Below, in pieces: positions 8,428 to 16,738 of a stretch of 64,000 nucleotides of DNA. Location: assembly GCF_003985155.1 (NCBI RefSeq), contig NZ_ML133689.1, positions 186,001-250,000 of the forward strand. The letters run 5' to 3'. This stretch comes from Rhizobium vallis (lineage in GTDB: Bacteria > Pseudomonadota > Alphaproteobacteria > Rhizobiales > Rhizobiaceae). Every line of letters starts with the position of its first letter. The first letter of the stretch is position 1. Position numbers and translations under genes: made by a program. A model generated the notes under the pieces. The model worked only from the letters and a program-made list of their open reading frames with translations, made no database searches and was not told the DNA's origin.

Positions 8428-11400
8428 ATGACTCTGACTTCGCAGCCGATGATTCTGAGCGGGCGCGGTGTGACCGCGGTGCTCGGACCGACCAATACCG
8501 GCAAGACCCATTATGCCATCGAGCGCATGGTCGCCCACGGCACCGGCGTGATCGGCCTGCCGCTCCGGCTTCTGGCGCGTGAGGTCTATACGCGGGTGGT
8601 GGAGAAGGTCGGTGCGCAGAATGTGGCGCTTGTTACCGGCGAGGAAAAAATTTCGCCGCCCAATGCACGGTTTTCCGTCTGCACCGTCGAAGCGATGCCG
8701 CGTGAGACCAAGGCCGCCTTCGTCGCGATCGACGAGGTGCAGCTCGCCGGCGATCTCGAGCGTGGTCATATCTTCACCGATCGCATCCTGCATCTTCGCG
8801 GTCGTGAGGAAACGCTGCTGCTCGGTGCGGCGACGATGCGGCCGATTCTGCAGCAACTCCTGCCCGGCGTCACGATCGTCGAGCGGCCACGGCTGTCGCA
8901 TCTTTTCTATGCCGGGCAGAAGAAGATCACCCGGCTGCCGCAGCGCTCGGCCATCGTCGCCTTCTCTGCCGATGAGGTCTACGCCATCGCCGAACTGATC
9001 CGCCGGCAGCGTGGCGGCGCGGCGGTCGTGCTGGGGGCGCTGAGCCCGCGCACTCGCAACTCGCAGGTCGCGCTCTATCAGGCGGGTGACGTCGAATATC
9101 TGGTGGCAACCGATGCGATCGGCATGGGTCTCAACCTCGATGTCGATCACGTCGCCTTCGCCCAGGACCGGAAATTCGACGGCTACCAGTTTCGCAATCT
9201 CAATCCGGCCGAACTCGGCCAGATCGCCGGGCGCGCCGGCCGACACGTGCGCGATGGGACCTTTGGGGTTACCGGCCAGGTCTCGCCCTTCGACGAGGAG
9301 CTGGTGCAGCGCATCGAGGGGCATGAATTCGACAACGTCAAGGTTCTCCAGTGGCGTACGACCGAGATGGATTTCTCGTCGATCCAGTCGCTGCGCGCCA
9401 GCCTCGAGGTTGGGCCGCGCGTACCGGGGCTGACGCGGGCGCTGCCGGCCGTCGACCAGCAGGCGCTGGAGCAGCTTTCCCGCTATCCTGAGATTGTTGA
9501 TCTTGCAGACAGGCCCGAGCGCGTCGAAAAACTCTGGGAGGCTTGTGCGCTTCCCGACTACCGGCGTATTACCCCGGCACAACATGCCGATCTTATTTCG
9601 GCCCTCTTTTCGGATCTCGTGCGCTATGGCACGGTGAACGAGCAGTTCCTCGCGGAGCAGGTTCATCGCTCCGATCGGACAGATGGGGAAATTGACACGC
9701 TTTCGGCGCGAATCGCGCAGATAAGGACCTGGACCTACGTTTCGAATCGTCCCGGCTGGCTGGCCGATCCGACACATTGGCAGGAAAAGACGCGGGAAAT
9801 CGAAGATCGATTGTCCGATGCGTTACATGAGAGGTTGACGAAACGCTTTGTTGATCGCAGGACATCTGTGCTCATGAAGCGCCTGAGAGAGAATGCGATG
9901 CTGGAAGCTGAAATCAGTGTGAATGGCGATGTCTTCGTTGAAGGACATCATGTAGGGCAGTTGAGCGGATTCCGTTTCACGCCGGTGGCGGGAACGGATG
10001 GACCGGATGCCAAGGCGGTTCAGGCTGCGTCGCAGAAGGCGCTCGCGCTCGAATTCGAAGCCCGAGCGGCGAGAATGCATGCCGCGGGCAACAGCGACCT
10101 GGCGATCGGTTCCGATGGTCTGATTCGCTGGCTCGGCGATCCGGTGGCGAGGCTTTCGGGCAGCGATCACATCATGCGTCCGCGCGTGCTTCTGCTCGCT
10201 GACGAACAGCTGACGGGCAATGCCCGCGATCACGTCGCCGCCCGTATCGAGCGCTTCGTCAATCACCATATCAGCACGGTGCTGAAGCCGCTCGACGACC
10301 TGTCGCGCGCCGAGGACCTGCAGGGTCTTGCCAAGGGACTGGCTTTCCAGCTCGTCGAGAGCCTCGGCGTGCTCTTCCGCCGTGACGTGACCGAGGAAGT
10401 GAAGTCGCTGGATCAGGAGGCTCGCGCCTCCATGCGCCGCTACGGCGTGCGTTTCGGTGCTTACCATATCTTCGTTCCCGCACTTCTGAAGCCGGCGCCG
10501 GCCGAGCTCATCACACTGCTCTGGGCACTGAAGAACGATGGTCTCGACAAGCCCGGCTACGGCGATCTCATTCCCGTGCTTGCCGCCGGCCGCACCTCCG
10601 TCGTCACCGATCCGAGCTTCGAGCGGATGTTCTACAAGCTCGCCGGCTTCCGCTTCCTCGGCAAGCGTGCCGTGCGAATCGACATTCTGGAGCGGCTTGC
10701 CGATATCATCCGTCCGCTGCTGCAGTGGAAGCCCGGCCAGAACAACCGCCCTGAGGGCGCCTATGACGGCCGCCGCTTCACGACGACGACGGCGATGCTG
10801 TCGATCCTCGGCGCGACGCTCGAGGATATGGAAGAAATTCTCAAGGGCCTCGGCTATCGCGCCGATGCCGTGAAGGCGGAAGAAGCATCGGCCTATCTTG
10901 CAACGCAGGATGTGGCCTCGGCGCCTGTCGCCTCCACGGAAGCAGCTGCGGAAGAGACGGCCGAAAAGGCCGATCACGACGATGCCGACGCAGCAGCCGA
11001 AGAGACTGTTGCCGACGCGCCTGTTACCGAGGCGCCTGAAGCGGCCCCGGCCGAAGCGGCGGAGGCATCCGTTTCGACAGAAGCATCTGCTCCCGGAGAA
11101 GCGGTAGCCGCTCCTGACGAAGCGGTATCGGCTACCGGGGAAACCGGCGAGCCGGCGGAGCCGAAGCCGGTTCTTCTCTGGCGTCTCGGCGGCCGCAACG
11201 ACAACCAGCGTCAGGCGCGCGGCGGTCATGGCGAGCGCCGTAACGGCCAGGAGCGCGGTCAGAACAACCAGGAGCGCGGCGACCGCAATCGCCGGCCGGG
11301 CGGCGGTGATGGCAATCGCGGCGGTGACGGCCGTGACAGCAATCGCAACAACCGCAAGGACGGCGACGGCGGCAGGCCGCAGCAGGCAAGGGGCGACCGC

Positions 11401-11601
11401 AAGGATCAGCCGCGTGGCGACCGGCAGGACCGTGGCGACCGCAAGGATCGCGGCGAGCGTAACGATCGCAATGACCGCAACAACAATCGCGGCGCGCAGC
11501 CGCTGCGCTTCGAGGCCAAGCCGCCGCGCAAGGAGAAGCCGATCGATCCGGATTCGCCTTTCGCCAAGCTCGCGGCTCTCAAGGAGCAGATGAAGAAGTA
11601 A
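8428..11601 (+). CDS. Suv3-like superfamily 2 RNA helicase with a basic Gly/Arg-rich tail
   Basis: About 1057 aa. The N-terminal helicase core resembles mitochondrial Suv3: Walker A GPTNTGKT at residues 20-27, a DEVQ Walker B at 102-105, and the motif V/VI region DAIGMGLNL and QIAGRAGR. Suv3 enzymes unwind RNA and work with exoribonucleases in RNA turnover. After residue about 815 the chain becomes an Ala/Glu-rich acidic linker, then from about 925 a long stretch rich in Arg, Gly, Asp and Asn with repeated DRKDRGDR-like units, ending in a short conserved segment FAKLAALKEQMKK. The start at 8428 is chosen because it falls just before the helicase fold; an ATG at 8335 in the repeat region is possible. 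hslR follows two bases later. Confidence 0.85.
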   Translation: MTLTSQPMILSGRGVTAVLGPTNTGKTHYAIERMVAHGTGVIGLPLRLLAREVYTRVVEKVGAQNVALVTGEEKISPPNARFSVCTVEAMPRETKAAFVAIDEVQLAGDLERGHIFTDRILHLRGREETLLLGAATMRPILQQLLPGVTIVERPRLSHLFYAGQKKITRLPQRSAIVAFSADEVYAIAELIRRQRGGAAVVLGALSPRTRNSQVALYQAGDVEYLVATDAIGMGLNLDVDHVAFAQDRKFDGYQFRNLNPAELGQIAGRAGRHVRDGTFGVTGQVSPFDEELVQRIEGHEFDNVKVLQWRTTEMDFSSIQSLRASLEVGPRVPGLTRALPAVDQQALEQLSRYPEIVDLADRPERVEKLWEACALPDYRRITPAQHADLISALFSDLVRYGTVNEQFLAEQVHRSDRTDGEIDTLSARIAQIRTWTYVSNRPGWLADPTHWQEKTREIEDRLSDALHERLTKRFVDRRTSVLMKRLRENAMLEAEISVNGDVFVEGHHVGQLSGFRFTPVAGTDGPDAKAVQAASQKALALEFEARAARMHAAGNSDLAIGSDGLIRWLGDPVARLSGSDHIMRPRVLLLADEQLTGNARDHVAARIERFVNHHISTVLKPLDDLSRAEDLQGLAKGLAFQLVESLGVLFRRDVTEEVKSLDQEARASMRRYGVRFGAYHIFVPALLKPAPAELITLLWALKNDGLDKPGYGDLIPVLAAGRTSVVTDPSFERMFYKLAGFRFLGKRAVRIDILERLADIIRPLLQWKPGQNNRPEGAYDGRRFTTTTAMLSILGATLEDMEEILKGLGYRADAVKAEEASAYLATQDVASAPVASTEAAAEETAEKADHDDADAAAEETVADAPVTEAPEAAPAEAAEASVSTEASAPGEAVAAPDEAVSATGETGEPAEPKPVLLWRLGGRNDNQRQARGGHGERRNGQERGQNNQERGDRNRRPGGGDGNRGGDGRDSNRNNRKDGDGGRPQQARGDRKDQPRGDRQDRGDRKDRGERNDRNDRNNNRGAQPLRFEAKPPRKEKPIDPDSPFAKLAALKEQMKK

Positions 11602-11603
11602 TC

Positions 11604-12008
11604 ATGAGCGGGGAGACACAGCCAACAAGCGGTTCGCGCCAGCGCATCGACAAATGGCTGTTCTTCACGCGCATGATAAAATCGCGTTCGCTGGCGCAGA
11701 GCCATGTCCAATCCGGTCATGTGCGCATCAACGGCGAGCGCTGCAGCCAGCCGAGCCAGATGGTCAAGCCGGGCGACCGCGTCGAACTGACGCTGGAGCG
11801 GCGCGACGTCGTTCTGGTCGTGCGGCTCGCCGGCGAGCGCCGCGGTCCTTACGAAGAGGCGCGCCTGCTTTACGAAGACCTGTCCCCGCCGTCGGATGAG
11901 GCAAAACGCCTCACGCCCTACGAGCAGGCGATACGGGCGGCCGGCGCGGGCCGTCCGACCAAAAAGGAAAGACGCGCAATCGACAAGCTGATGTCGGACG
12001 AAGATTAG
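11604..12008 (+). CDS. hslR: S4-domain RNA-binding protein, Hsp15 family
   Basis: A 134-aa protein with an N-terminal S4 domain (residues about 13-75; [19 protein letters not shown] and VRINGERC) and a basic C-terminus ([14 protein letters not shown]). Hsp15 binds stalled 50S subunits carrying nascent chains and recycles them. It starts two bases after the helicase stop, so the two RNA-handling proteins are probably co-translated. Confidence 0.88.
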   Translation: MSGETQPTSGSRQRIDKWLFFTRMIKSRSLAQSHVQSGHVRINGERCSQPSQMVKPGDRVELTLERRDVVLVVRLAGERRGPYEEARLLYEDLSPPSDEAKRLTPYEQAIRAAGAGRPTKKERRAIDKLMSDED

Positions 12009-12199
12009 AAAACTCTGTCTGCGCTCGCCGCTTTTGCAGATCGTTTATCCTTGAAATCCGCCCCCAAAGCCGATACGTCACTGACAACCTGCCGGAAGCG
12101 TGCTTGCCCCAAGCCTGCCCACGCTTTCCCTCCGGCACGGGGATAGGCGCGACGTTCCAGGTTGCCCGGCCCCATCCGCATGGAATCCTGGAGTTCTTC

Positions 12200-12538
12200 A
12201 TGACCTATGTCGTGACCGACAATTGCATCAAATGCAAATACACCGATTGCGTGGAAGTCTGCCCCGTCGACTGCTTCTATGAAGGCGAGAATTTCCTCGT
12301 CATCCATCCCGACGAATGCATTGATTGCGGCGTCTGCGAGCCTGAATGTCCTGCCGAGGCCATCAAGCCCGATACCGAGCCGGGCCTCGACAAATGGCTG
12401 AAGATCAACACCGAATATGCCGCCATCTGGCCGAACATCACGGTGAAGAAAGATCCGTTGCCGGAGGCCAAGGAGAAGGACGGCGAGACCGGAAAGTTCG
12501 AGAAGTATTTCTCGGAAAAGCCCGGCTCCGGCGATTGA
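12200..12538 (+). CDS. fdxA: Seven-iron ferredoxin FdxA
   Basis: A 112-aa [3Fe-4S][4Fe-4S] ferredoxin, soluble electron carrier. Cysteines occur at 9, 17, 21, 25 and 40, 43, 46, 50 in the spacing C-x7-C-x3-C-x3-C and C-x2-C-x2-C-x3-CP of Azotobacter-type 7Fe ferredoxins; Cys12 is extra. A conserved C-terminal tail ([10 protein letters not shown]) is also family-typical. The start MTYVVTDNC at 12200 is the invariant family N-terminus; an in-frame ATG at 12104 is rejected. Confidence 0.95.
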   Translation: MTYVVTDNCIKCKYTDCVEVCPVDCFYEGENFLVIHPDECIDCGVCEPECPAEAIKPDTEPGLDKWLKINTEYAAIWPNITVKKDPLPEAKEKDGETGKFEKYFSEKPGSGD

Positions 12539-12546
12539 GGCAGCCG

Positions 12547-12569
12547 CCGAATCCGGTCTCCGGATTCGG
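12547..12569 (+). terminator. Hairpin after fdxA
   Basis: Perfect ten-base stem CCGAATCCGG / CCGGATTCGG with a TCT loop, eight bases after the fdxA stop. It is followed by no T run, so termination may be partial. Confidence 0.6.
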
Positions 12570-12932
12570 GCGGAAACAGGATGAAACGTTTTAAATCCTG
12601 CGTGCCGCATATGGGTGACTTGTGTTGCCCGCATGACTCATGCGAAGCAAATTATTGATTTCCTCATATTTTTATGGTAGGTTTTGTGCACTGTTCCATT
12701 TGTGGCATGACGCATGCCCAAAACCATCACGAAAGCAAAACCAATCCGTTCCGCGGTTTCCGTGACATATCAACGCCTTGAGCGTCGGGTCCCAAGATCG
12801 CGCTCAGGAAATATTTGCTTTTGCCTGATGGGATCAGAGTGAAGTCACCCGACGGATGTACCCGTCTCACCCGGGCCTGACTGACCCGGCTCCGGCCGCC
12901 GCCGGAAGCGTAACAGGGAGTTTTTGAATAGA
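12570..12932 (+). other. Gene-free leader between fdxA and carD
   Basis: A 363-base stretch without a supported gene. Its first half is AT-rich (around 12640-12690), a likely promoter area for carD; the second half would be a long 5' leader with several GC-rich inverted segments. I see no recognisable riboswitch or protein-binding site. Confidence 0.4.
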
Positions 12933-13505
12933 ATGACGACTCAGCAGAAAAAGCCTTCTACAGCACGCCACGGCTTCAAGACCGGTGAATCGATCGTCTA
13001 CCCCGCTCACGGCGTCGGTACCATCACCGCTATCGAAGAGCAAGAAGTTGCCGGCATGAAGCTCGAACTTTTCGTTATCGATTTCGAGAAAGACAAGATG
13101 CGCCTGAAGGTTCCGGTCGCGAAGGCCATGAGCATCGGCATGCGCAAGCTTTCGGAAACGGATTTCGTCGAGCGTGCTTTGAAGGTTGTGCAGGGCAAGG
13201 CGCGCGTCAAGCGCACCATGTGGTCCCGCCGCGCCCAGGAATATGATGCCAAGATCAATTCCGGCGACCTGATTTCCATCGCTGAAGTGGTGCGCGATCT
13301 CTATCGTGCCGAAAACCAGCCCGAGCAGTCTTATTCCGAGCGCCAGCTCTATGAAGCTGCGCTCGATCGCATGGCGCGCGAAATTGCCGCCGTCAACAAG
13401 ATGTCGGAAACCGAAGCTGTCCGCCTCGTCGAGACCAATCTCAACAAGGGTCCGAAGCGCGGCAAGGCAATCGAGGAAGACGATTCGCAGGACGAAGCCG
13501 CATAA
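12933..13505 (+). CDS. cdnL: CarD/CdnL family RNA polymerase-binding regulator
   Basis: A 190-aa regulator. The N-terminal Tudor-like RNA polymerase interaction domain (residues about 15-75: FKTGESIVYPAHGVGTITAI) binds the beta subunit, and the helical C-terminal domain contains the TMWSRRAQEY element whose Trp stabilises the promoter open complex, mainly at rRNA and housekeeping promoters. The last residues are acidic (IEEDDSQDEAA). ATG at 12933 gives the usual N-terminus; a TTG at 12924 in frame sits too close to the GGGAG sequence. Ends at a strong terminator. Confidence 0.93.
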   Translation: MTTQQKKPSTARHGFKTGESIVYPAHGVGTITAIEEQEVAGMKLELFVIDFEKDKMRLKVPVAKAMSIGMRKLSETDFVERALKVVQGKARVKRTMWSRRAQEYDAKINSGDLISIAEVVRDLYRAENQPEQSYSERQLYEAALDRMAREIAAVNKMSETEAVRLVETNLNKGPKRGKAIEEDDSQDEAA

Positions 13506-13530
13506 GGCGACCCTGTTTTCCCTGTCAAAA

Positions 13531-13558
13531 AACCCGGCCTTTGCGCCGGGTTTTTTTA
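13531..13558 (+). terminator. Terminator of carD/cdnL
   Basis: Eight-base stem AACCCGGC / GCCGGGTT with a six-base loop, extended by A/T pairs on both sides and a run of seven T. Confidence 0.92.
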
Positions 13559-13670
13559 TTGGAACTTTTTCCCGACTGCCGCGTTAACACACGTAATTGC
13601 GGGCTGCTCGCGGGGCCATGGCCTCGTCGGGCGAACCGTTATTCCTTCAATGTTCGATGAGGAGCGGATC

Positions 13671-13742
13671 ATGCCTTTTCAGTCTTGCCCATCCGGCAGC
13701 ATGAAGAAACAGGTCCAGCTCAGCCGTCTTACCGGCACATGA
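13671..13742 (+). CDS. Candidate short ORF of 23 aa upstream of rpoH2
   Basis: ATG at 13671 has a strong SD (GAGGAG, six-base spacing) and opens 23 codons starting MPFQSCPSGSMKKQVQLSRL, ending at 13742. Eight bases later a strong terminator-like hairpin begins. No family is recognised. It may be a translated small protein, a leader peptide, or chance within a small RNA. Confidence 0.35.
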   Translation: MPFQSCPSGSMKKQVQLSRLTGT

Positions 13743-13750
13743 TGAGAATT

Positions 13751-13788
13751 AGGGCCTCCCCCTGAAAAGTCCAGGGGCGAGGCCTTTT
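13751..13788 (+). terminator. Strong terminator between carD and rpoH2
   Basis: A stem of about 14 pairs (AGGGCCTCCCCCTG at 13751-13764 against 13772-13786, with one bulge and one G-U pair) closes a seven-base loop and ends in TTTT. Because the carD terminator is already at 13531, this second terminator implies a separate short transcript starting in about 13560-13670. Confidence 0.75.
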
Positions 13789-13881
13789 GCATTCAGAACC
13801 CCATTCGGTCCGGACAGCGATGTTCCGGAGTGTGTGTTTTATTGTTCATTTAGGGCGAGAGGCCTGTTTCAGGAGATCGAA

Positions 13882-14745
13882 ATGAAGAACATGTCTGCAG
13901 ATCGGCGCATGATCAAAATCGCGATGGCCGCCCCCTATCTCGCCCGTCAGGAAGAGCACGATCTTGCCACCCGCTGGAAGGATCACGATGATCGCGGCGC
14001 GCGCAACCAGATTGCCATGGCCCATATGCGCCTCGTCATCTCCATGGCCGGCAAGTTCCGCAATTTCGGCCTGCCGATGAGCGATCTCGTGCAGGAGGGC
14101 TATGTCGGCCTGCTGGAGGCCGCGGCTCGCTTCGAACCGGAGCGTGACGTGCGCTTCTCGACCTATGCAAGCTGGTGGATCAGGGCTTCGATCCAGGATT
14201 ATATCTTGCGCAACTGGTCGATCGTGCGCGGCGGCACGAGCTCGGCACAGAAGGCGCTGTTCTTCAATCTGCGCCGTCTGCGCGCCAAGCTCGCCAAGGG
14301 CGACACGCAGTTGACGCTGCAATCCATCCACCAGGAAATCGCCGCCGCGTTGGGCGTCAGCCTCGCCGACGTCCAGACCATGGATGCGCGACTCTCCGGC
14401 AACGATGCCTCGCTGCAGGCGCCCTCCGTTTCGGGCGATGCCGAGAGTGCGGAGAAGATGGATTTCCTCGTCAGCGACGATCCCCTGCCCGATGAGCAGG
14501 TTTCCAACATGATCGACGGAGAACGGCGCCGCGTCTGGCTCGCCTCGGCGCTGAAGCATCTCAACGAACGTGAGATGAAGATCATCAGCGCGCGGCGGCT
14601 GGCGGAAGACGGTGCCACGCTCGAGGAACTCGGTGCTGATCTCGGCATTTCCAAGGAGCGCGTGCGTCAGATCGAAAGCCGGGCGATGGAGAAGCTTCGC
14701 AGCGCGCTCGTCAGCGCCGATCCGCATATGGCGGCCTACGCCTGA
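13882..14745 (+). CDS. rpoH2: Heat-shock type RNA polymerase sigma factor RpoH2
   Basis: A 287-aa sigma-32 family factor. Region 2 (residues about 50-125) holds the core-binding and -10 recognition helix (MSDLVQEGYVGLLEAAARF and FSTYASWWIRASIQDYILRN); the RpoH box KALFFNLRR lies near residue 135; region 4 has the helix-turn-helix LEELGADLGISKERVRQIE. Rhizobia carry two RpoH; the N-terminal divergence and length fit the RpoH2 type, linked to oxidative and general stress, but a tree is needed to be sure. Start at 13882 has SD CAGGAGA; an earlier ATG at 13834 lacks one. Confidence 0.9.
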   Translation: MKNMSADRRMIKIAMAAPYLARQEEHDLATRWKDHDDRGARNQIAMAHMRLVISMAGKFRNFGLPMSDLVQEGYVGLLEAAARFEPERDVRFSTYASWWIRASIQDYILRNWSIVRGGTSSAQKALFFNLRRLRAKLAKGDTQLTLQSIHQEIAAALGVSLADVQTMDARLSGNDASLQAPSVSGDAESAEKMDFLVSDDPLPDEQVSNMIDGERRRVWLASALKHLNEREMKIISARRLAEDGATLEELGADLGISKERVRQIESRAMEKLRSALVSADPHMAAYA

Positions 14746-14789
14746 ACCACATTGGCCTGACCGCATTCCCCTCCAGCAGCACAAACTGG

Positions 14790-14813
14790 GCCCGGCGCAA
14801 GCCGGGCATTTTT
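14790..14813. terminator. Terminator after rpoH2
   Basis: Seven-base stem GCCCGGC / GCCGGGC with GCAA loop and ATTTTT. The T run overlaps the stop codon of the convergent protease gene. Confidence 0.88.
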
Positions 14814-16329
14814 ATTCGGCGATGATCTTGACGCGGTCGCCTGTTGAAACGGCTGCACCCGTCGGCAGGGCGTTGATGAGCTTGAAGAGATCGAGCTTGC
14901 GGTCGGTGCCCATCATGCGGGCGGCGAGCGTCGAGATGTTCTCGCCCGGCCGGACAGTGACGACGCGGATGCGCAGCGGCTTCAGCGAGGCCGCTTCCGC
15001 AGGCGTCATGCGCCGGAAGCTCGTGCGCAGGACATTGGCCGTCGGCTCGAGGGCGTCGCTGCCCTTCGGCACGGCGGTCAGGAATCGGAAGATCTGCGAA
15101 TTGTTGCGGATCACGGTGACGTCGAAATCCCACCGGTCGGCGCTGGCGCGGGCGGTGACGGCCTCCATGCCGTTGATGGTGATCGGCTGGATGGTCGAGG
15201 GGTCGAGGCCGGTCACCCAGCCGCTGGAGATATAGTTGGTCAGGCTCTGGTTCTGATTGTCGGCGACGCCATCGAAGCGCACTGCGATGTCGTTCGGACC
15301 GGTCGCCATCACGGCTTCGACCTTGTTGTCGATCTTGAAGTCCGGCGGCACGTCGAAACGGATGCCAAGGCCGCCGTGCAGGAAGGTCTGGCCGCGCACA
15401 TAGCCTTCCTCCGGGCTGTCGCCGTAGAGCAGGCCGTCTATCCCGTCGAGATAATAGTCGCGGCCCTTGTCGCCGACCGAGCCTTCCTGGCCGAAGGCGC
15501 GGGCGTGGGTGCGGGCAAGCTCGATGCGCTGGGCCGAGTTCGGATGGCTCGACAGGAAGTCGAGGCTCTGGTCGGCTTCCGGATCAACCGACATGAAGCG
15601 GCTGTAGGCCGCCATGGAATCGAGGAAACGGGCTGCCGAATAAGGGTCGTAGCCGGCTTCGCCGAGCATGCGCACGCCGATGACATCGGCCTGCAGCTCC
15701 TGCTGGCGGGAGAAGGCGGCAAGCCGGAGTTTGCCGCGGGCAAGCGCCTGTTTGCCGGCGATATCGCTGGAGAGGACCTCGGCAACGACGCGGCTGGCGA
15801 TGACCTCAGCCTCTTCGCGCTTCTGCCGCTCGATGCCGTGATTTGCCGTCACATGGCCCATTTCGTGAGACAGCACGGCGGCGACTTCCGAAGCGTCGTT
15901 GGCAAGGGCGAGCAGGCCGCGGGTGACGTAGAGATAACCGCCCGGCAGCGCAAAGGCGTTGATCGCCGGCGAGTTCAGGATAGTAATGCGATAGGACTGG
16001 CTCGGATTTTCCGACACCGCCGTCAGCGCGCCGGCGATGCGGGCGACGAGTCGCTCAGTCTTGGCGTCCTTGTATTCGCCGCCATAGCTTGCCACGATGC
16101 GCGGATGCTCGCGGGCGCCCATTGCCGCGCGCGGGTCGTTCTTCTGTACCTCGTCGACGATCTGCGGATTGGAAGAGGGCGCCACGCTCGGCTGATAGGA
16201 CTGATCGATCAGGGTCTGGCAACCATTCAGCGCGATTGCGGCAGCCGAAAGCAGCATCAGCCGACAAGCCCAGCGGCGCGGTGTAGAGATGGCATCACTG
16301 GAAAGCGCGGGCGATTTCCACGTCGTCAT
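14812..16329 (-). CDS. M48 family zinc metalloprotease lipoprotein
   Basis: About 505 aa, BepA/Loi-type peptidase predicted to act in the periplasm on envelope proteins. A signal peptide ends in the lipobox LNGC. The catalytic zinc motif is HEMGH (in AAVLSHEMGHVTANHG), with the third ligand Glu in QQELQADVIG. A long C-terminal region contains a domain of unknown role and ends in a LysM-like segment (VTVRPGENISTLAARMMG), suggesting peptidoglycan contact. ATG at 16329 is chosen for a compact signal peptide; ATGs at 16356, 16353 and 16458 are possible. Convergent with rpoH2. Confidence 0.87.
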   Translation of the reverse strand: MTTWKSPALSSDAISTPRRWACRLMLLSAAAIALNGCQTLIDQSYQPSVAPSSNPQIVDEVQKNDPRAAMGAREHPRIVASYGGEYKDAKTERLVARIAGALTAVSENPSQSYRITILNSPAINAFALPGGYLYVTRGLLALANDASEVAAVLSHEMGHVTANHGIERQKREEAEVIASRVVAEVLSSDIAGKQALARGKLRLAAFSRQQELQADVIGVRMLGEAGYDPYSAARFLDSMAAYSRFMSVDPEADQSLDFLSSHPNSAQRIELARTHARAFGQEGSVGDKGRDYYLDGIDGLLYGDSPEEGYVRGQTFLHGGLGIRFDVPPDFKIDNKVEAVMATGPNDIAVRFDGVADNQNQSLTNYISSGWVTGLDPSTIQPITINGMEAVTARASADRWDFDVTVIRNNSQIFRFLTAVPKGSDALEPTANVLRTSFRRMTPAEAASLKPLRIRVVTVRPGENISTLAARMMGTDRKLDLFKLINALPTGAAVSTGDRVKIIAE

Positions 16330-16574
16330 GCTGTCCAGTCTGGTTCTCCGCATCATGTCGCTATTTTGCCGGTTTGCTGCAGGTTCGAACCGACCGTCGC
16401 AAGGGGGATTCAACAGGCGCGCACCCCTGATCTCGCATTGCACAATCGGCCGATACAAGTCCTTGCTGTAGCTGATTTCCGCATCGGTTGCATAGCGAGA
16501 CTCTGTTTAAATGTGGCGCAGTTGCATTTTGGCAAGCCTCTGCGATTGAAGCTTCCCTTCGCTCGGATGAAATT

Positions 16575-16685
16575 ATGGCGAAAGTTCCGTCACAAAGCCC
16601 AGATTCTTCGGCGGCGGGGAAAAAGAACGGCTCGATTGAAACAACCGGCCCGACCGCGAGGGATCCGCGGGAAAATTGCAACTGA
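16575..16685 (+). CDS. Candidate 36-aa hydrophilic small protein
   Basis: Not recognised. An ATG at 16575 opens 36 codons, MAKVPSQSPDSSAAGKKNGS at the N-terminus, rich in Ser, Pro, Lys and Asn without hydrophobic segments, probably disordered. The codon choice resembles neighbouring genes, but the SD (GGATGA) is weak. It lies alone in the 409-base gap between the protease and the exporter gene. Confidence 0.3.
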   Translation: MAKVPSQSPDSSAAGKKNGSIETTGPTARDPRENCN

Positions 16686-16701
16686 TGATGGATATCTGAT
16701 A

Positions 16702-16728
16702 AAACGAACGCTTCCTGATGAAGCGTTC
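16702..16728 (-). terminator. Terminator of the MFS exporter gene
   Basis: Read on the minus strand: perfect nine-base stem GAACGCTTC / GAAGCGTTC, loop of five, followed by GTTTTAT. It begins eleven bases after the exporter stop codon. Confidence 0.8.
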
Positions 16729-16738
16729 TCAGTCCGGA

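Noticed and set aside
8227..11229. Two long minus-strand frames (516 and 468 codons) opposite the helicase
   Set aside because: Both are antisense to conserved helicase motifs and show no domain; they arise from GC-rich codon bias.
11209..11500. Repetitive DNA in the helicase tail, considered as a repeat array or CRISPR
   Set aside because: The repeats are short, imperfect and in frame; they encode an Arg/Gly/Asp-rich protein tail.
12547..12569. fdxA hairpin as a second GANTC regulatory site
   Set aside because: It contains GAATC and GATTC only because the stem is a perfect palindrome; two sites alone are not a cluster.
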